Shown: positions 32,535-41,475 of the stretch, one piece after another
Position numbering within the stretch: the first letter of the stretch is position 1
Layout of the letters: every line of letters starts with the position of its first letter
Assembly (NCBI GenBank): GCA_046347475.1
Contig: JAXMGD010000006.1
Location: forward strand, 186,001-250,000
Source of the DNA: CAMCXE01 sp046347475
GTDB taxonomy: Bacteria; Pseudomonadota; Gammaproteobacteria; Pseudomonadales; Cellvibrionaceae
Length of the DNA: 64,000 bases
Direction of reading: 5' to 3'
Notes under the pieces: generated by a model
The model's input: the letters and a program-made list of their open reading frames with translations, nothing else
What the model was told of the DNA's origin: nothing
Database searches by the model: none
Made by a program: the position numbers and the translations under genes

Positions 32535-34967
32535 ATGCACAGACAAGAATTACCCACCCTCAAACCGCTGGCTCTGGCCATTGCCTTAAGTGCAACGAGC
32601 AGCGCGTTACAGGCGCAAGATTCCCCCTTAATTGAGGTGCTGGTCACAGCGCAAAAGCGCAGTGAAAATTTGCAAGATGTACCTATTTCCGTCGCCGCCG
32701 TCAGCGGCAGCAAACTTGATGAAGTGGGTGTTGAAAATATCGAAGACCTCACCAAACTGGTACCCAATATTCATTTAACCCAAACCGGTTTAAGCACTCA
32801 GATGCGCATTCGCGGTATAGGCTCGGATAACAGCCAGGGGTTTGAGCAATCGGTGGGCACCTACAAAAATGGTATTTACCACGGCCGCGCCCAGCTCTTA
32901 AGAGCGCCTATTTTTGATATGGAACGCGTAGAGGTTATGCGCGGGCCGCAAAGTACGCTGTTTGGAAAAAACTCCATCGCAGGCGCTATTGATTTAATTA
33001 CTGCGCGCCCCACCGATGATTTTACCGGCAAGCTCGATACCAGTTATGAAACCCAATTCGGCACGCGGGAAATTACCGGCATTATCTCCGGCCCCCTAAC
33101 CGATACTCTCAAAGGCCGCTTAGCACTGCGCGGCTACGACGACCCAGGTTATTTTTACAATACCTTCAACCACCAGCACACCAACCAGCAACAAACCACG
33201 GGCCGGTTAAGTTTGGATTGGCAGCCGCTGCCGGAATTAACCGTGCAATACACCGGTGAAAAAAGCCGCTCCGATTCAGCGGGTCGCAATATCGAAATCG
33301 TGCGCGATGACCCGAATAAAAAAGGCCTCAATTTCGCCACCACCTTTAAATTGCTCACGCAAAATAACACCCTGGAGGGCAATGCCGATTATAAACGCCA
33401 GGCGGATGCACCCGAGTACAGCGATAACAATGTGCAAAGCCACAGCCTGATCGCCAACTATGATTTAAGCAGCATGACGCTCACCTCCACCACAGGCTTG
33501 GTGAAATACGATTACCAAGAAAATTGCGATTGCGATTTTAGCAGCGTGAATTTATTTCAATTAAATCTGCACGAAGACTACAAACAAATCAGCCAAGAGC
33601 TGCGCTTAACCTCTGCGCCAGGCCAGACTTTTGATTGGTTGGCCGGTGTATTTTTTCAAAATTATCAGCAGGAGTTTGGTGACCGTTTTTCGGTTAATGA
33701 TAAATCCGGTTTGTTCCCCGTTGCTAAAGCTGGTGGCCGCCCGCTGCCTGCAGCCTTTGGTAACACCGGTATTTTCCGCAGTTTTGATCAGGAGTCTGAT
33801 ACCTGGGCGGCATTTGCCCAAGTGGCCTGGCATTTTACCGATGCGAGTCAATTAATTCTGGGTGGCCGCTACACGGCGGAAAGTAAAGACAGCCATAAAT
33901 TAATTAATATGGCGAATATTGATGGCGTAGCCATTACCGATCCCGCTCGTTTAGCCTCGGCGGCTTATGTGTATAAAGCGGTATTTAAACTCGACACACA
34001 ACAAACCCCTTATGCACCTTTATTAAATGCGATGGGGCAACCGGTTATAGACCCTGCCACCAACCGGCCGCGCCCTTTGGTGCCGAATCATCCTGGGCAT
34101 GATTTACACGGCTCGCGCGATGAAAATGCCTTTACCCCGTCCATTAAAATTCAACACGATTTTAATGACGATTTAATGGCCTACGCCAGTTACGCCAAAG
34201 GCTTTAAAGCTGGCGGTTTTGACCCTCGCTCCAACAGTAATGAGCATTATGAGTTTGAAGACGAGCAGGCTAATGCCTATGAGTTGGGTTTAAAGTCCAC
34301 CCTGGCCGACGGCGCTTTGGAGGTGAACAGTGCATTTTTCCGCACCGATTATGAAAATTTACAAATCAGTCAATTTGATGGCGGTGTAGGCTTTAACGTC
34401 GGCAATGCCAAAGACACCCAAGTGCAGGGTGTGGAACTCGATGGCCGCTGGGCCATGACGCAACACATTATGGCGACTTACGGCATTTCTTATCTGGATT
34501 TTGAGTATCAGGATTTTAAAAACGGCAACTGTAATAAACCGCAAATTGATGCTGGTTTGGGGGTGGACACCAATGCCGACGGCAAGGTGGATCTGTGTGA
34601 TTACACCGGCAAACGCGGCGTTTATACGCCCAAATATACGCTGAATACCGGCCTGACCTACAAACGCGAATTAGCCAACGCCACCTTTACCACTGGTTTG
34701 GATCTGCAATACGTGAGCGGCCAACAGGTGCACGTCAATCTTGATCCACAGGGTGAAATTGATGCCTATACTCTGGTGGGCTTGCGTATAGCCTTAGAAG
34801 ATGAGCGTTTTTCCGTTGCTTTGAGCGGCGAAAATCTCACCGATGAATATGTGTCGTCTTACATGGCTAATGTGCCCCTGTCTGACTCCAACATAGGCTC
34901 ACAAACTTTTTACAGCTTTGCGCGCAGGCCCCGCACCTATACTCTGAGCATGGGGCTTAAATTTTAA
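32535..34967 (+). CDS. TonB-dependent outer-membrane receptor
   Basis: 810 residues. Signal peptide (LALAIALSATSSALQAQ), then the plug domain with IEVLVTAQKRSENLQDVPIS (TonB-box/plug start) and MERVEVMRGPQSTLFGKNSIAGAI, followed by a 22-strand barrel ending in the Phe-terminated strand TLSMGLKF. The IxGAIDLIT plug end and FKAGGFDPR barrel strand are typical of the family with broad substrate range (often glycans, polyphenols or steroids). The substrate is unknown. GGAGG lies just before the ATG. A TonB2-type energising operon follows 680 bases downstream. Confidence 0.93.
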   Translation: MHRQELPTLKPLALAIALSATSSALQAQDSPLIEVLVTAQKRSENLQDVPISVAAVSGSKLDEVGVENIEDLTKLVPNIHLTQTGLSTQMRIRGIGSDNSQGFEQSVGTYKNGIYHGRAQLLRAPIFDMERVEVMRGPQSTLFGKNSIAGAIDLITARPTDDFTGKLDTSYETQFGTREITGIISGPLTDTLKGRLALRGYDDPGYFYNTFNHQHTNQQQTTGRLSLDWQPLPELTVQYTGEKSRSDSAGRNIEIVRDDPNKKGLNFATTFKLLTQNNTLEGNADYKRQADAPEYSDNNVQSHSLIANYDLSSMTLTSTTGLVKYDYQENCDCDFSSVNLFQLNLHEDYKQISQELRLTSAPGQTFDWLAGVFFQNYQQEFGDRFSVNDKSGLFPVAKAGGRPLPAAFGNTGIFRSFDQESDTWAAFAQVAWHFTDASQLILGGRYTAESKDSHKLINMANIDGVAITDPARLASAAYVYKAVFKLDTQQTPYAPLLNAMGQPVIDPATNRPRPLVPNHPGHDLHGSRDENAFTPSIKIQHDFNDDLMAYASYAKGFKAGGFDPRSNSNEHYEFEDEQANAYELGLKSTLADGALEVNSAFFRTDYENLQISQFDGGVGFNVGNAKDTQVQGVELDGRWAMTQHIMATYGISYLDFEYQDFKNGNCNKPQIDAGLGVDTNADGKVDLCDYTGKRGVYTPKYTLNTGLTYKRELANATFTTGLDLQYVSGQQVHVNLDPQGEIDAYTLVGLRIALEDERFSVALSGENLTDEYVSSYMANVPLSDSNIGSQTFYSFARRPRTYTLSMGLKF

Positions 34968-34990
34968 TTAACCGCTGTTCGCACTCAAAA

Positions 34991-35020
34991 AGCCCAGCCA
35001 GAAATGGCTGGGCTTTTTTT
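34991..35020 (+). terminator. Rho-independent terminator after receptor
   Basis: AGCCCAGCCA, loop GAAA, TGGCTGGGCT, TTTTTTT. Confidence 0.92.
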
Positions 35021-35654
35021 ATCAATCGCTGGTTTTTTTATCGGTGCGGGCAGGGAGGCTATCGCGCCGCCAGTAAAAATTATTTACACCCTTCACACCT
35101 ATTCTACAAAGCATCACCTCTCTTAACCTGATCGCCATAAGCCTGGTTTTGTGTGCGCAGGCTCACATTACCTTAGTGGTTTCGCTTACCAAGTACCTAC
35201 TTTTGCCTGGTTAATAGGCTATCTCATATTGGTATCTGCACTACCCGAGGCTTAAAAAACACGTACGGCGCCCCGTCGTGGAATATATAGGCCGTTGTGT
35301 GATACTGCATTTTTTCCCTCGCGCTGGTCGCGTACCTGCTGTTTGGCCCTGTATTAACAGGCTTTTGCACTGCACGCAGGCGTGTGGCGTTGCAATTGTT
35401 GGCGTTCTTTTGATGTACCCGCTTAATCTGAGGGCCGCTTTTATCGCTGCACAGTGTTGTTTTGCCTGGCGTGGGAAAATCCGCGGGCAGGCGATAGAAT
35501 CCCGGAAACGGCGCACCTGACGAAGCGTTTAGGCAAAGCCTGCGGTAATTACCCGGCACGCCTTATTTTTCAACCGCAACCCATTGTGACGTCGAGGCGA
35601 GTATTCACCCGAGCCTTGGGCTGATCATTACTGTAGGCAAACTGAGTGAAGCAA
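35021..35654. other. Long leader / intergenic region before TonB2 operon
   Basis: Over 600 bases with no believable gene (antisense frames near 35224-35559 lack ribosome sites and family features). AGGC AAA GCCT near 35530 is a small hairpin. I considered a GEMM c-di-GMP riboswitch around 35510-35565 and could not fit its conserved cores. Its length suggests a regulated promoter or leader for the downstream operon. Confidence 0.4.
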
Positions 35655-36449
35655 ATGAAAAAACTGAACAACTCATGGATGACGGGCCTGGTGTGTGCGC
35701 TGCTGGGGTACGGCGCGCCGCTGTGGGCCGATAGCAGCACACCGGAACAATTGATGGGCCAGTGGCTTAATGTGGAAATGCAAAAAGGCTCGTTGCAGTC
35801 GAATTGGAGCCGCAGCCGCGATAATTTGGATCAGCGTTTTATTCTTTTGGATGCAGAACAAAAACGACTAAAAGAGCTGTTGTCCCAGCGTACGGTGGCC
35901 ACGGGGGATGTGGATCAGCGCCGCTTGGATTTACTCAAACAGCAGGAAAAACTTGAGCAGGATCAGGCTCAGTTGGAAGGCCAACTCAAAAAATATCAAC
36001 AAAAGGTGCAACTGATTCAGCCGCGTTTGCCGCCGCCACTGGCTGCGCAGTGGAGTGAAAAACTCGCCCAACTCAGCCAGGAAAATGCCAGCGCTAGCGA
36101 GCGACTGGAACATTTATTAGGGCTATTTAAGCAATTTGACGAATTTAACCAGCGTGTGGCGCTGCATATAGGTGCTTTGGATATTCCCGATGCCCAGCAA
36201 CATCTACAGCCTATATTAACCAGTCAGATTTATTTGGGCGCAAGCCAAGGCTGGTATGTGAGTGACGATGGCAAGGCCTATGGATTTGGACGACCCACGG
36301 CCACCGGCTGGAAATGGTGGCACGGCGCCCAAGCCGATCAAGAATTGGGGCGGCCATTAAGCGCGGAGGCCATTTTGCGTGTGCGACGCATTTTAGAAAA
36401 TCCCACCACGGCAGAATTTGTATCACTGCCAGTTAAAATTTCACAATAA
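35655..36449 (+). CDS. DUF3450 family protein of TonB2-type operon
   Basis: 264 residues from ATG 35655 (GTG 35646 is an alternative). Signal peptide (WMTGLVCALLGYGAPLWADS), then long coiled coil (LKELLSQR..QQKLEQDQAQLEGQLKKYQ) and a C-terminal domain with YLGASQGWYVSDDGKAYGFGRP and GWKWWHGAQADQ. DUF3450 genes typically precede ExbB-ExbB-ExbD-TonB-TPR sets in Vibrio and Shewanella relatives; its exact role is not established. The next gene begins about 10 bases after the stop. Confidence 0.82.
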   Translation: MKKLNNSWMTGLVCALLGYGAPLWADSSTPEQLMGQWLNVEMQKGSLQSNWSRSRDNLDQRFILLDAEQKRLKELLSQRTVATGDVDQRRLDLLKQQEKLEQDQAQLEGQLKKYQQKVQLIQPRLPPPLAAQWSEKLAQLSQENASASERLEHLLGLFKQFDEFNQRVALHIGALDIPDAQQHLQPILTSQIYLGASQGWYVSDDGKAYGFGRPTATGWKWWHGAQADQELGRPLSAEAILRVRRILENPTTAEFVSLPVKISQ

Positions 36450-36461
36450 GGAATCAGCTTG

Positions 36462-37796
36462 GTGAATCGAGTGTTCGCTTTTTCCCGTCGTTTAACGCTT
36501 GGGTTATTCCTCTTAACCGGCGCCATATCTGTTGCGCAGGCCGATGTTAATGATCAGTTAGTGCAGCGCATTACCCAGTCAAAAAATGAACTGGATGCGC
36601 TGGAAAAGAAAAATAGCCAAGAGAGCCGCAGCTATGCGCAGCGATTGGAACAAAAAGAGCAAGAGCTGAAAGCCTTGCGCACCCAAGTCGCTTCGCAGCA
36701 GCGTGTGGTGGATGAACAATTACTGGGGCTGGATAAATTAAAGGAGCGCGTGGATCAGTGGTCGGCGCAGAGCCAATATCAAAAGCAATTATTAAATCAC
36801 TTTGGCGAATCAACTCAGTTGCTCACCGCGGGTAGTGTTGGCGATGATGCATCTATATTAGATCGGGCAGAAAAAAGCCTGGAAAATGCTTTAAATCCAC
36901 AATGGCGCGGGGCACGAGTGGTCACCCTCGACGCAAAAATAGTTGACTTGCCTCAACTGGCTTTGGGGCCTGTGGTGATCGGTGTCGATACACAGGCTAA
37001 TCAAGCAGGCCCCGTAGCCCGCGAGAAAGATCAAGAAGCACATTTATTGGGTGTGTTTTCTAGCGTGCAACAAAAAGATTTACTTGAATTGAAAGCGAGC
37101 GGTTCAGGTATTTTAACCTTTGATCCTACACTGGGCAGTGCATATAAATTACTCAGTAGTAATGATGGCTTGATGACGCATCTGATTCTGGGTGGAACCC
37201 GAGTCGTTCCGATTATTATTTTTGGCTTTTTGGCATTTGTTGTGTCGATACTAAAGGGCATTGAGCTGGTGCGTCTGCCTAAAATTGATGAAGAGTTTAT
37301 TGCAAAAGTTAATGCGCTTGCGGTAGGGGCGGCGGGTGATTTGATCGCGTCGAAAGCCCAGCTGGTGGAGAAAATTAGGTCTCTGCGGGCGAATATGCAG
37401 GGGGCTCAAGCAAAACTAATCGACATAGTCTTATCACATCCTGAATCTCAATATAGAGATGATTTGATGGCGGCCTATTTAATTGAATATAGACACCGCA
37501 TAGAACGGTTTATGGGCGTTGTCGCCACTAGCGCTGCGGTTGCGCCCTTGCTTGGATTGTTGGGGACCGTTTCGGGAATGATCAGTATGTTTAAGATGAT
37601 GATGATTTTTGGATCGGGTGATATATCAACAGTGTCCGGCGGTATTTCGGAAGCATTGATTACTACAGAACTCGGTTTGGTTGTGGCTATACCATCATTG
37701 GTTGTGAGCGCTTTGTTAGCCCGAAAAACGAAGAGCTACAATGGCAAGCTGGAAACATTTGCTATTAAGCTGAGTAAAATGGATTTGAGCGCCTAA
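36462..37796 (+). CDS. TtpC-like MotA/TolQ/ExbB proton channel with periplasmic coiled coil
   Basis: 444 residues. Signal peptide (LGLFLLTGAISVAQA), a periplasmic coiled-coil/globular region (about 25-220), then the ExbB core: HLILGGTRVVPIIIFGFLAF, a cytoplasmic loop, AAVAPLLGLLGTVSGMISMF and GLVVAIPSLVVSALL. TtpC in Vibrio has this layout and couples TonB2 to its motor. GTG 36462 is nine bases after TAAGGA; TTG 36459 is also possible. The 3' part of the operon has a slightly different, less GC-rich codon use. Confidence 0.88.
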   Translation: MNRVFAFSRRLTLGLFLLTGAISVAQADVNDQLVQRITQSKNELDALEKKNSQESRSYAQRLEQKEQELKALRTQVASQQRVVDEQLLGLDKLKERVDQWSAQSQYQKQLLNHFGESTQLLTAGSVGDDASILDRAEKSLENALNPQWRGARVVTLDAKIVDLPQLALGPVVIGVDTQANQAGPVAREKDQEAHLLGVFSSVQQKDLLELKASGSGILTFDPTLGSAYKLLSSNDGLMTHLILGGTRVVPIIIFGFLAFVVSILKGIELVRLPKIDEEFIAKVNALAVGAAGDLIASKAQLVEKIRSLRANMQGAQAKLIDIVLSHPESQYRDDLMAAYLIEYRHRIERFMGVVATSAAVAPLLGLLGTVSGMISMFKMMMIFGSGDISTVSGGISEALITTELGLVVAIPSLVVSALLARKTKSYNGKLETFAIKLSKMDLSA

Positions 37797-37802
37797 TTAT
37801 TT

Positions 37803-38210
37803 ATGTCGATTTTTGCAGAAAATATTCCATTGCTGACGAATGTCTCGGTAATCGCTATTTGTGTCACCACGCTCGTGTGTTATGCGCTGCTTATTGATTT
37901 GTGTTGTTTGTCTACGCGCAATCAAGATTGGTTCGACCGCTCTTTGTATTGGTTGACAGGTCTTAAACAGATGTTAACGGCACTGCCATTATTGGGTTTG
38001 TTTGGCACTGTGACCGGTTTGCTGCGCACATTTAGAGTGTTGGCGAATCAAGGTGATATCGATATGCAGGAAGTTATCACGGGTGGAATTGCGGAAGCAT
38101 TATTTACCACGCAGCTTGGTTTGGTCATGGTTGTGCCGGGGTTAATTGTTTTGGCCTTATTGCATCGGCAGCGGCGAGAGTGGCTTGTGAGGCAAATAAA
38201 TGAAATCTAG
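37803..38210 (+). CDS. ExbB2-like MotA/TolQ/ExbB protein
   Basis: 135-residue short ExbB with an N-terminal helix (LTNVSVIAICVTTLVCYALL), core TALPLLGLFGTVTGLLRTF and a last helix TQLGLVMVVPGLIVLALL. The short length is normal for the ExbB2 of TonB2 systems. It starts seven bases after the TtpC-like gene and overlaps exbD by 11. Confidence 0.88.
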   Translation: MSIFAENIPLLTNVSVIAICVTTLVCYALLIDLCCLSTRNQDWFDRSLYWLTGLKQMLTALPLLGLFGTVTGLLRTFRVLANQGDIDMQEVITGGIAEALFTTQLGLVMVVPGLIVLALLHRQRREWLVRQINEI

Positions 38211-38604
38211 ATTTGAGCAAAAATTGGAGGAGGCACAAAGTCAAACGCTTGATATGACGCCCTTGGTGGATGTTGCGTTTATTTTGTTGATCTTTTTTAT
38301 TATCACCACGGCTTTTGTGCGTGAAACAGGTGTTGAGGTGGATAAGCCTTCAGCTGTTTCTTCCTCACAGATGCAAAAAAATATTGTGTTAATCGCGATA
38401 ACCGCCGGTGGAGATGTGGTTTATAACGGCACTACCATAGGGGTAAAAACGGTCCGTACAACACTTGTGCAAGCGATGAAGGGGCGCGTGCAACCCTTGG
38501 TTATTCAGGCCGATAAATCGGTGCCGACTGATTTGCTGGTGCAGGTCATTGATCAGGCAAAGCTTGCAGGTATTGCTAGCGTCAGTATTGCCACAGTTAA
38601 GTAG
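38200..38604 (+). CDS. ExbD2-like biopolymer transport protein
   Basis: 134 residues: cytoplasmic start, one membrane helix with the full signature LDMTPLVDVAFILLIFFIITTAF including the proton-binding Asp, then a periplasmic domain ending QAKLAGIASVSIATVK. This contrasts with the Asn-bearing ExbD at 11834. It overlaps exbB2 by 11 bases; tonB follows after three. Confidence 0.9.
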   Translation: MKSRFEQKLEEAQSQTLDMTPLVDVAFILLIFFIITTAFVRETGVEVDKPSAVSSSQMQKNIVLIAITAGGDVVYNGTTIGVKTVRTTLVQAMKGRVQPLVIQADKSVPTDLLVQVIDQAKLAGIASVSIATVK

Positions 38605-38607
38605 CGC

Positions 38608-39321
38608 ATGGATATGACGGGGATATATGGAATGTTGAACAAACCGACCGTATTTTTTCAGAGGTTGGCCGGCTTGAAATTAATGGCTTGGCTGTTGAGT
38701 CTGGGTGTTGTTATTTCATTTGTTTGGTTGGTCTTGGTGCTGCAGGTGGCGACGCAACATGCGGATGACGAAGTGATTGTGCGTAAAGTTGAAACAATTG
38801 CGGCGGTTCCGCCACCGCCGCCACCGCCTCCGCAAGAGTCAAAAAATACTAAAACTCAACCGTCCTCCCCCTCTATCAGTGTTAGCGGCTTAGGTAGTGG
38901 CAGTGGACCAGGCATGGTATTTAAGGAGGATTCCAAACTCGCTATGGCCACCATGCAACAGGTGGTCAAGCCTAAGTTCGAGAAAGAATCCTTAGATCTT
39001 GGCAATAGCCTAAATATGAATTTTCCTCTGCATCAAGTTGAAGAACTCGATAGCATTCCGCGGTTGGTGTCGAATAATCATATTTCATTCCCGCGCCGCC
39101 TGCGCGAAAGTGGTATCGATAAGGTGGCAACCAAAGTGGAAATTATTATTGACGCGCAGGGAAAAGCCTACGTGAAAAAAATAGTGGACCCTGTATACCC
39201 GGAAATGGTGGAGGTAATTCGCAAAGCAATTAACGACTCGCGTTTTACCGTGCCGACCAAAAACGGCAAGCCTGTGCAGGCGGTATATTTATATAGCTTA
39301 ACTTTTATTAATCGAATTTGA
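38608..39321 (+). CDS. TonB2-type energy transducer
   Basis: 237 residues: one N-terminal helix (WLLSLGVVISFVWLVLVLQV), a Pro stretch of eight residues (about 70-77), a linker, and a C-terminal TonB domain (IPRLVSNNHISFPRRLRESG, VATKVEIIIDAQGKAYVKKI, ending AVYLYSLTFINRI). TonB2 proteins are short like this. It should contact TonB-dependent receptors, the nearest being at 32535. ATG 38608 is three bases after exbD; 38614 is an in-frame alternative. Confidence 0.88.
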   Translation: MDMTGIYGMLNKPTVFFQRLAGLKLMAWLLSLGVVISFVWLVLVLQVATQHADDEVIVRKVETIAAVPPPPPPPPQESKNTKTQPSSPSISVSGLGSGSGPGMVFKEDSKLAMATMQQVVKPKFEKESLDLGNSLNMNFPLHQVEELDSIPRLVSNNHISFPRRLRESGIDKVATKVEIIIDAQGKAYVKKIVDPVYPEMVEVIRKAINDSRFTVPTKNGKPVQAVYLYSLTFINRI

Positions 39322-39335
39322 TTGCGCGGCATTTC

Positions 39336-40718
39336 ATGACTACACCTAAGCGTTTTAAGAGTTTAATTGGCTGGGCTATTGCCTGCGGTTTTTCGGTCAG
39401 CCAGCTGGCTCAGGCCGCAGCGGGGCCATTCGAGATAAAAGTAGCCAAGCCAGAATTTGTGTTGCCGCAATTTACCGGCCCCTATCAAGAGCGCGAAGCG
39501 TCAATTGCGCCGGAGGAATATGAACGGGCGGAAAAATTACGCAGTTTATTGGCGGAAGGGCGGCGCACGGAAGTGATTGCCGAATTGGAAAAGTCCTACT
39601 CCATTGAATTAAGCCCCGCCATGCTTGCATTGCAAGCCCAGGTGTATTTTTCGCTGGAGATGTACGACAAAGCGGAGGACACTTATTTAACCGTTTTGCG
39701 TCGCATGCCGCAGTTAATCCGCGCCCACAGCGATTTAGGCCAACTGTATTTGGTGCGCGAGCAACCGGCCAAAGCGCGCGAGTATTTTGCCAAAGCCGTG
39801 GCGCTGGGCTCCCACGAGGCGTCCGTGTATGGGCAATTGGGATATTTAAATTTAACGCTTAATGGCCCCTTTAGCGCGATTAGCAGTTATCAACAAGCCG
39901 CTGCAATTGAGCCGGATAATGTGCAGTGGCAGCAGGGTTTGTTGGCCGCTTTAACGCAGGCACATATGTATGAGGCCGCGGAGGCTTTATTGGATGGCCT
40001 AATCGCCAAGCAGCCGGCCAAGGTGGATCTTTGGTTAAATAAAGCCGCCTTGGCTATGAATAAAGAAGATTACCGCAGCGCGCTCATCGGCCTTGAAATG
40101 GCCATTATGCTCGGAGATAAGGATCCGCGTAATTTAAAATCGGCGGCGCAATTACATTTGCAGTTGGGCAGTTTTGATCGCGCCTTGCAATTGTTGGATC
40201 AAAGCTTAGCTGGCAATGATTTATCCATGTCGAGCATACGCGAATATTATTATTGGTTAAGTCAATTAGGGTTGTGGTCCAAGGCGGAATCAATGTTGGA
40301 TATGACCGGTAAAAATATTCAACGCCTAAAGCGCGAGGAGCAGAGCCAATATTATTTATTGGCGGCGCAGTTAAAGGCTCATCAGATTCAGGTGGCAGAA
40401 GCTGGGCGGTTATTTCGTCAGTCGCTTGATTTAGACCCCACTAATACCGAAGCGCTACTGGCCTTTGCCGGGTTTGCGGTTAAACAAAAAAATTATACCG
40501 ATGCGGAGCAATTGTATGTGCGCGCAGAGGCAATCCCCAATGCTGAAAAACGTGCCCAGTTAGGGCGTGCGCAGCTTTATATCGAAATGCAGGATTATAA
40601 GGCGGCATTAAATCAGTTGCGGGCTGTTTACCAAAAAAATCCGGATGCGTTTGAGGTGAAGGATAATATTGAGATTATTGAGAATATTATCCGCACCAAT
40701 GAGGCTGCCGCTCTTTAA
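39336..40718 (+). CDS. TPR protein of TonB2-type operon
   Basis: 460 residues from ATG 39336 (TTG 39318 is the longer choice). Signal peptide (SLIGWAIACGFSVSQLAQAAA), then TPR repeats through to the end: LQAQVYFSLEMYDKAEDTYL, HSDLGQLYLVREQPAKAREYF, GQLGYLNLTLNGPFSAISSY, LLAFAGFAVKQKNYTDAEQLY. A TPR protein at the end of TonB2 clusters is known in Vibrio and is thought to help assembly or function. Periplasmic. Confidence 0.85.
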   Translation: MTTPKRFKSLIGWAIACGFSVSQLAQAAAGPFEIKVAKPEFVLPQFTGPYQEREASIAPEEYERAEKLRSLLAEGRRTEVIAELEKSYSIELSPAMLALQAQVYFSLEMYDKAEDTYLTVLRRMPQLIRAHSDLGQLYLVREQPAKAREYFAKAVALGSHEASVYGQLGYLNLTLNGPFSAISSYQQAAAIEPDNVQWQQGLLAALTQAHMYEAAEALLDGLIAKQPAKVDLWLNKAALAMNKEDYRSALIGLEMAIMLGDKDPRNLKSAAQLHLQLGSFDRALQLLDQSLAGNDLSMSSIREYYYWLSQLGLWSKAESMLDMTGKNIQRLKREEQSQYYLLAAQLKAHQIQVAEAGRLFRQSLDLDPTNTEALLAFAGFAVKQKNYTDAEQLYVRAEAIPNAEKRAQLGRAQLYIEMQDYKAALNQLRAVYQKNPDAFEVKDNIEIIENIIRTNEAAAL

Positions 40719-40737
40719 TCAGATGATGGAGTTGTTT

Positions 40738-41193
40738 GTGAAAAATCACTGTTACCTAGTGGCACTTTCCGCTGGTTTGTTAGGCTGCGCAGGTGGTGTG
40801 AAGGAGGTCGCCTGTAGCGGACAAAATTGGGCAGAATTTGGTTATAAAATGGGCTTGGAGGGAAAGTCGGCGCATGAATTTGATGCCCACCGTTCAGCCT
40901 GTGGTAGCAACTTAGAAAAAGGTGCGCTTAAAGCCTATTTGGATGGCTATACCCGCGGCATTATCGAGCATTGCACCTATGATAATGGCTATGGTTTGGG
41001 CAGCAAAAATTCGCCCATGAGTGAGTTCTGCCCGGCGGAAGTGCGTGCAGAGTACGAGAGAGGATATAAAGTGGGCAAATTTCATTTCGCTGAAAAATTA
41101 CGCCAAATGCACAATCAAGTTGATGATAATGAAAACCAGCAACGCAGGGACCACAATGAAAGTATTATGAACGCTCCACGCCCTGCGTCTTAG
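40738..41193 (+). CDS. DUF2799-like lipoprotein
   Basis: 151 residues from GTG 40738, chosen because GGAG lies six bases upstream and the start gives a clean lipoprotein signal (NHCYLVALSAGLLGCAGG). The mature part has four further Cys (VACSGQNWAEFGYKMGLEG, HRSACGSNL, EHCTYDNGYGLG, SEFCPAEVRAEYERGYKVG), matching the Gly/Tyr/Cys pattern of DUF2799. Function unknown. It is the last gene of the operon, 19 bases after the TPR gene. Confidence 0.75.
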   Translation: MKNHCYLVALSAGLLGCAGGVKEVACSGQNWAEFGYKMGLEGKSAHEFDAHRSACGSNLEKGALKAYLDGYTRGIIEHCTYDNGYGLGSKNSPMSEFCPAEVRAEYERGYKVGKFHFAEKLRQMHNQVDDNENQQRRDHNESIMNAPRPAS

Positions 41194-41309
41194 AAGCGCG
41201 TTGAAATTCTGCCGAGGCTGGAGACTTCTGAAAAATATAGGTGATGAAGCTATGGCGAGGCGAATTTCAATTTGTGTACGCGCGAGCCTACTACCTAGGC
41301 ACCAGCAAT

Positions 41310-41402
41310 GAATACACATCATTTCAGACACGCCGTAATTACATCCTAAGTAGGCTCGTCAAAAAGCTCCCTCTTTTTGACGGTCTGAAATGATGTGTAT
41401 TC
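41310..41402. repeat. Large inverted repeat with nested hairpin
   Basis: A 20-base perfect inverted repeat, arms 41310-41329 and 41383-41402 (GAATACACATCATTTCAGAC and complement). Just inside the right arm lies a 10-bp hairpin CGTCAAAAAG / CTTTTTGACG (41357-41382). A separate 10-bp arm CGAGCCTACT (41283-41292) pairs with AGTAGGCTCG (41349-41358), which interleaves with the 20-bp arms. There is no T-run, so it is not a plain terminator; it could be a MITE remnant or a structured RNA. Confidence 0.7.
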
Positions 41403-41475
41403 AGCTAGTAAATAAGTGTCGAGTGTGATCAGGCGGACTTTTCGACACCCGTTCGTTTAAGCTGAAAAACAATTA

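Noticed and set aside
35224..35559. Antisense ORFs of 91-111 codons before the TonB2 operon
   Set aside because: Cys/Arg-rich, no family features and no plausible start; likely shadows of non-coding sequence.
35510..35570. Possible GEMM (c-di-GMP) riboswitch
   Set aside because: GCAAAGCCTGCGG recalls part of the motif, but the other conserved blocks and the tetraloop receptor are not present.
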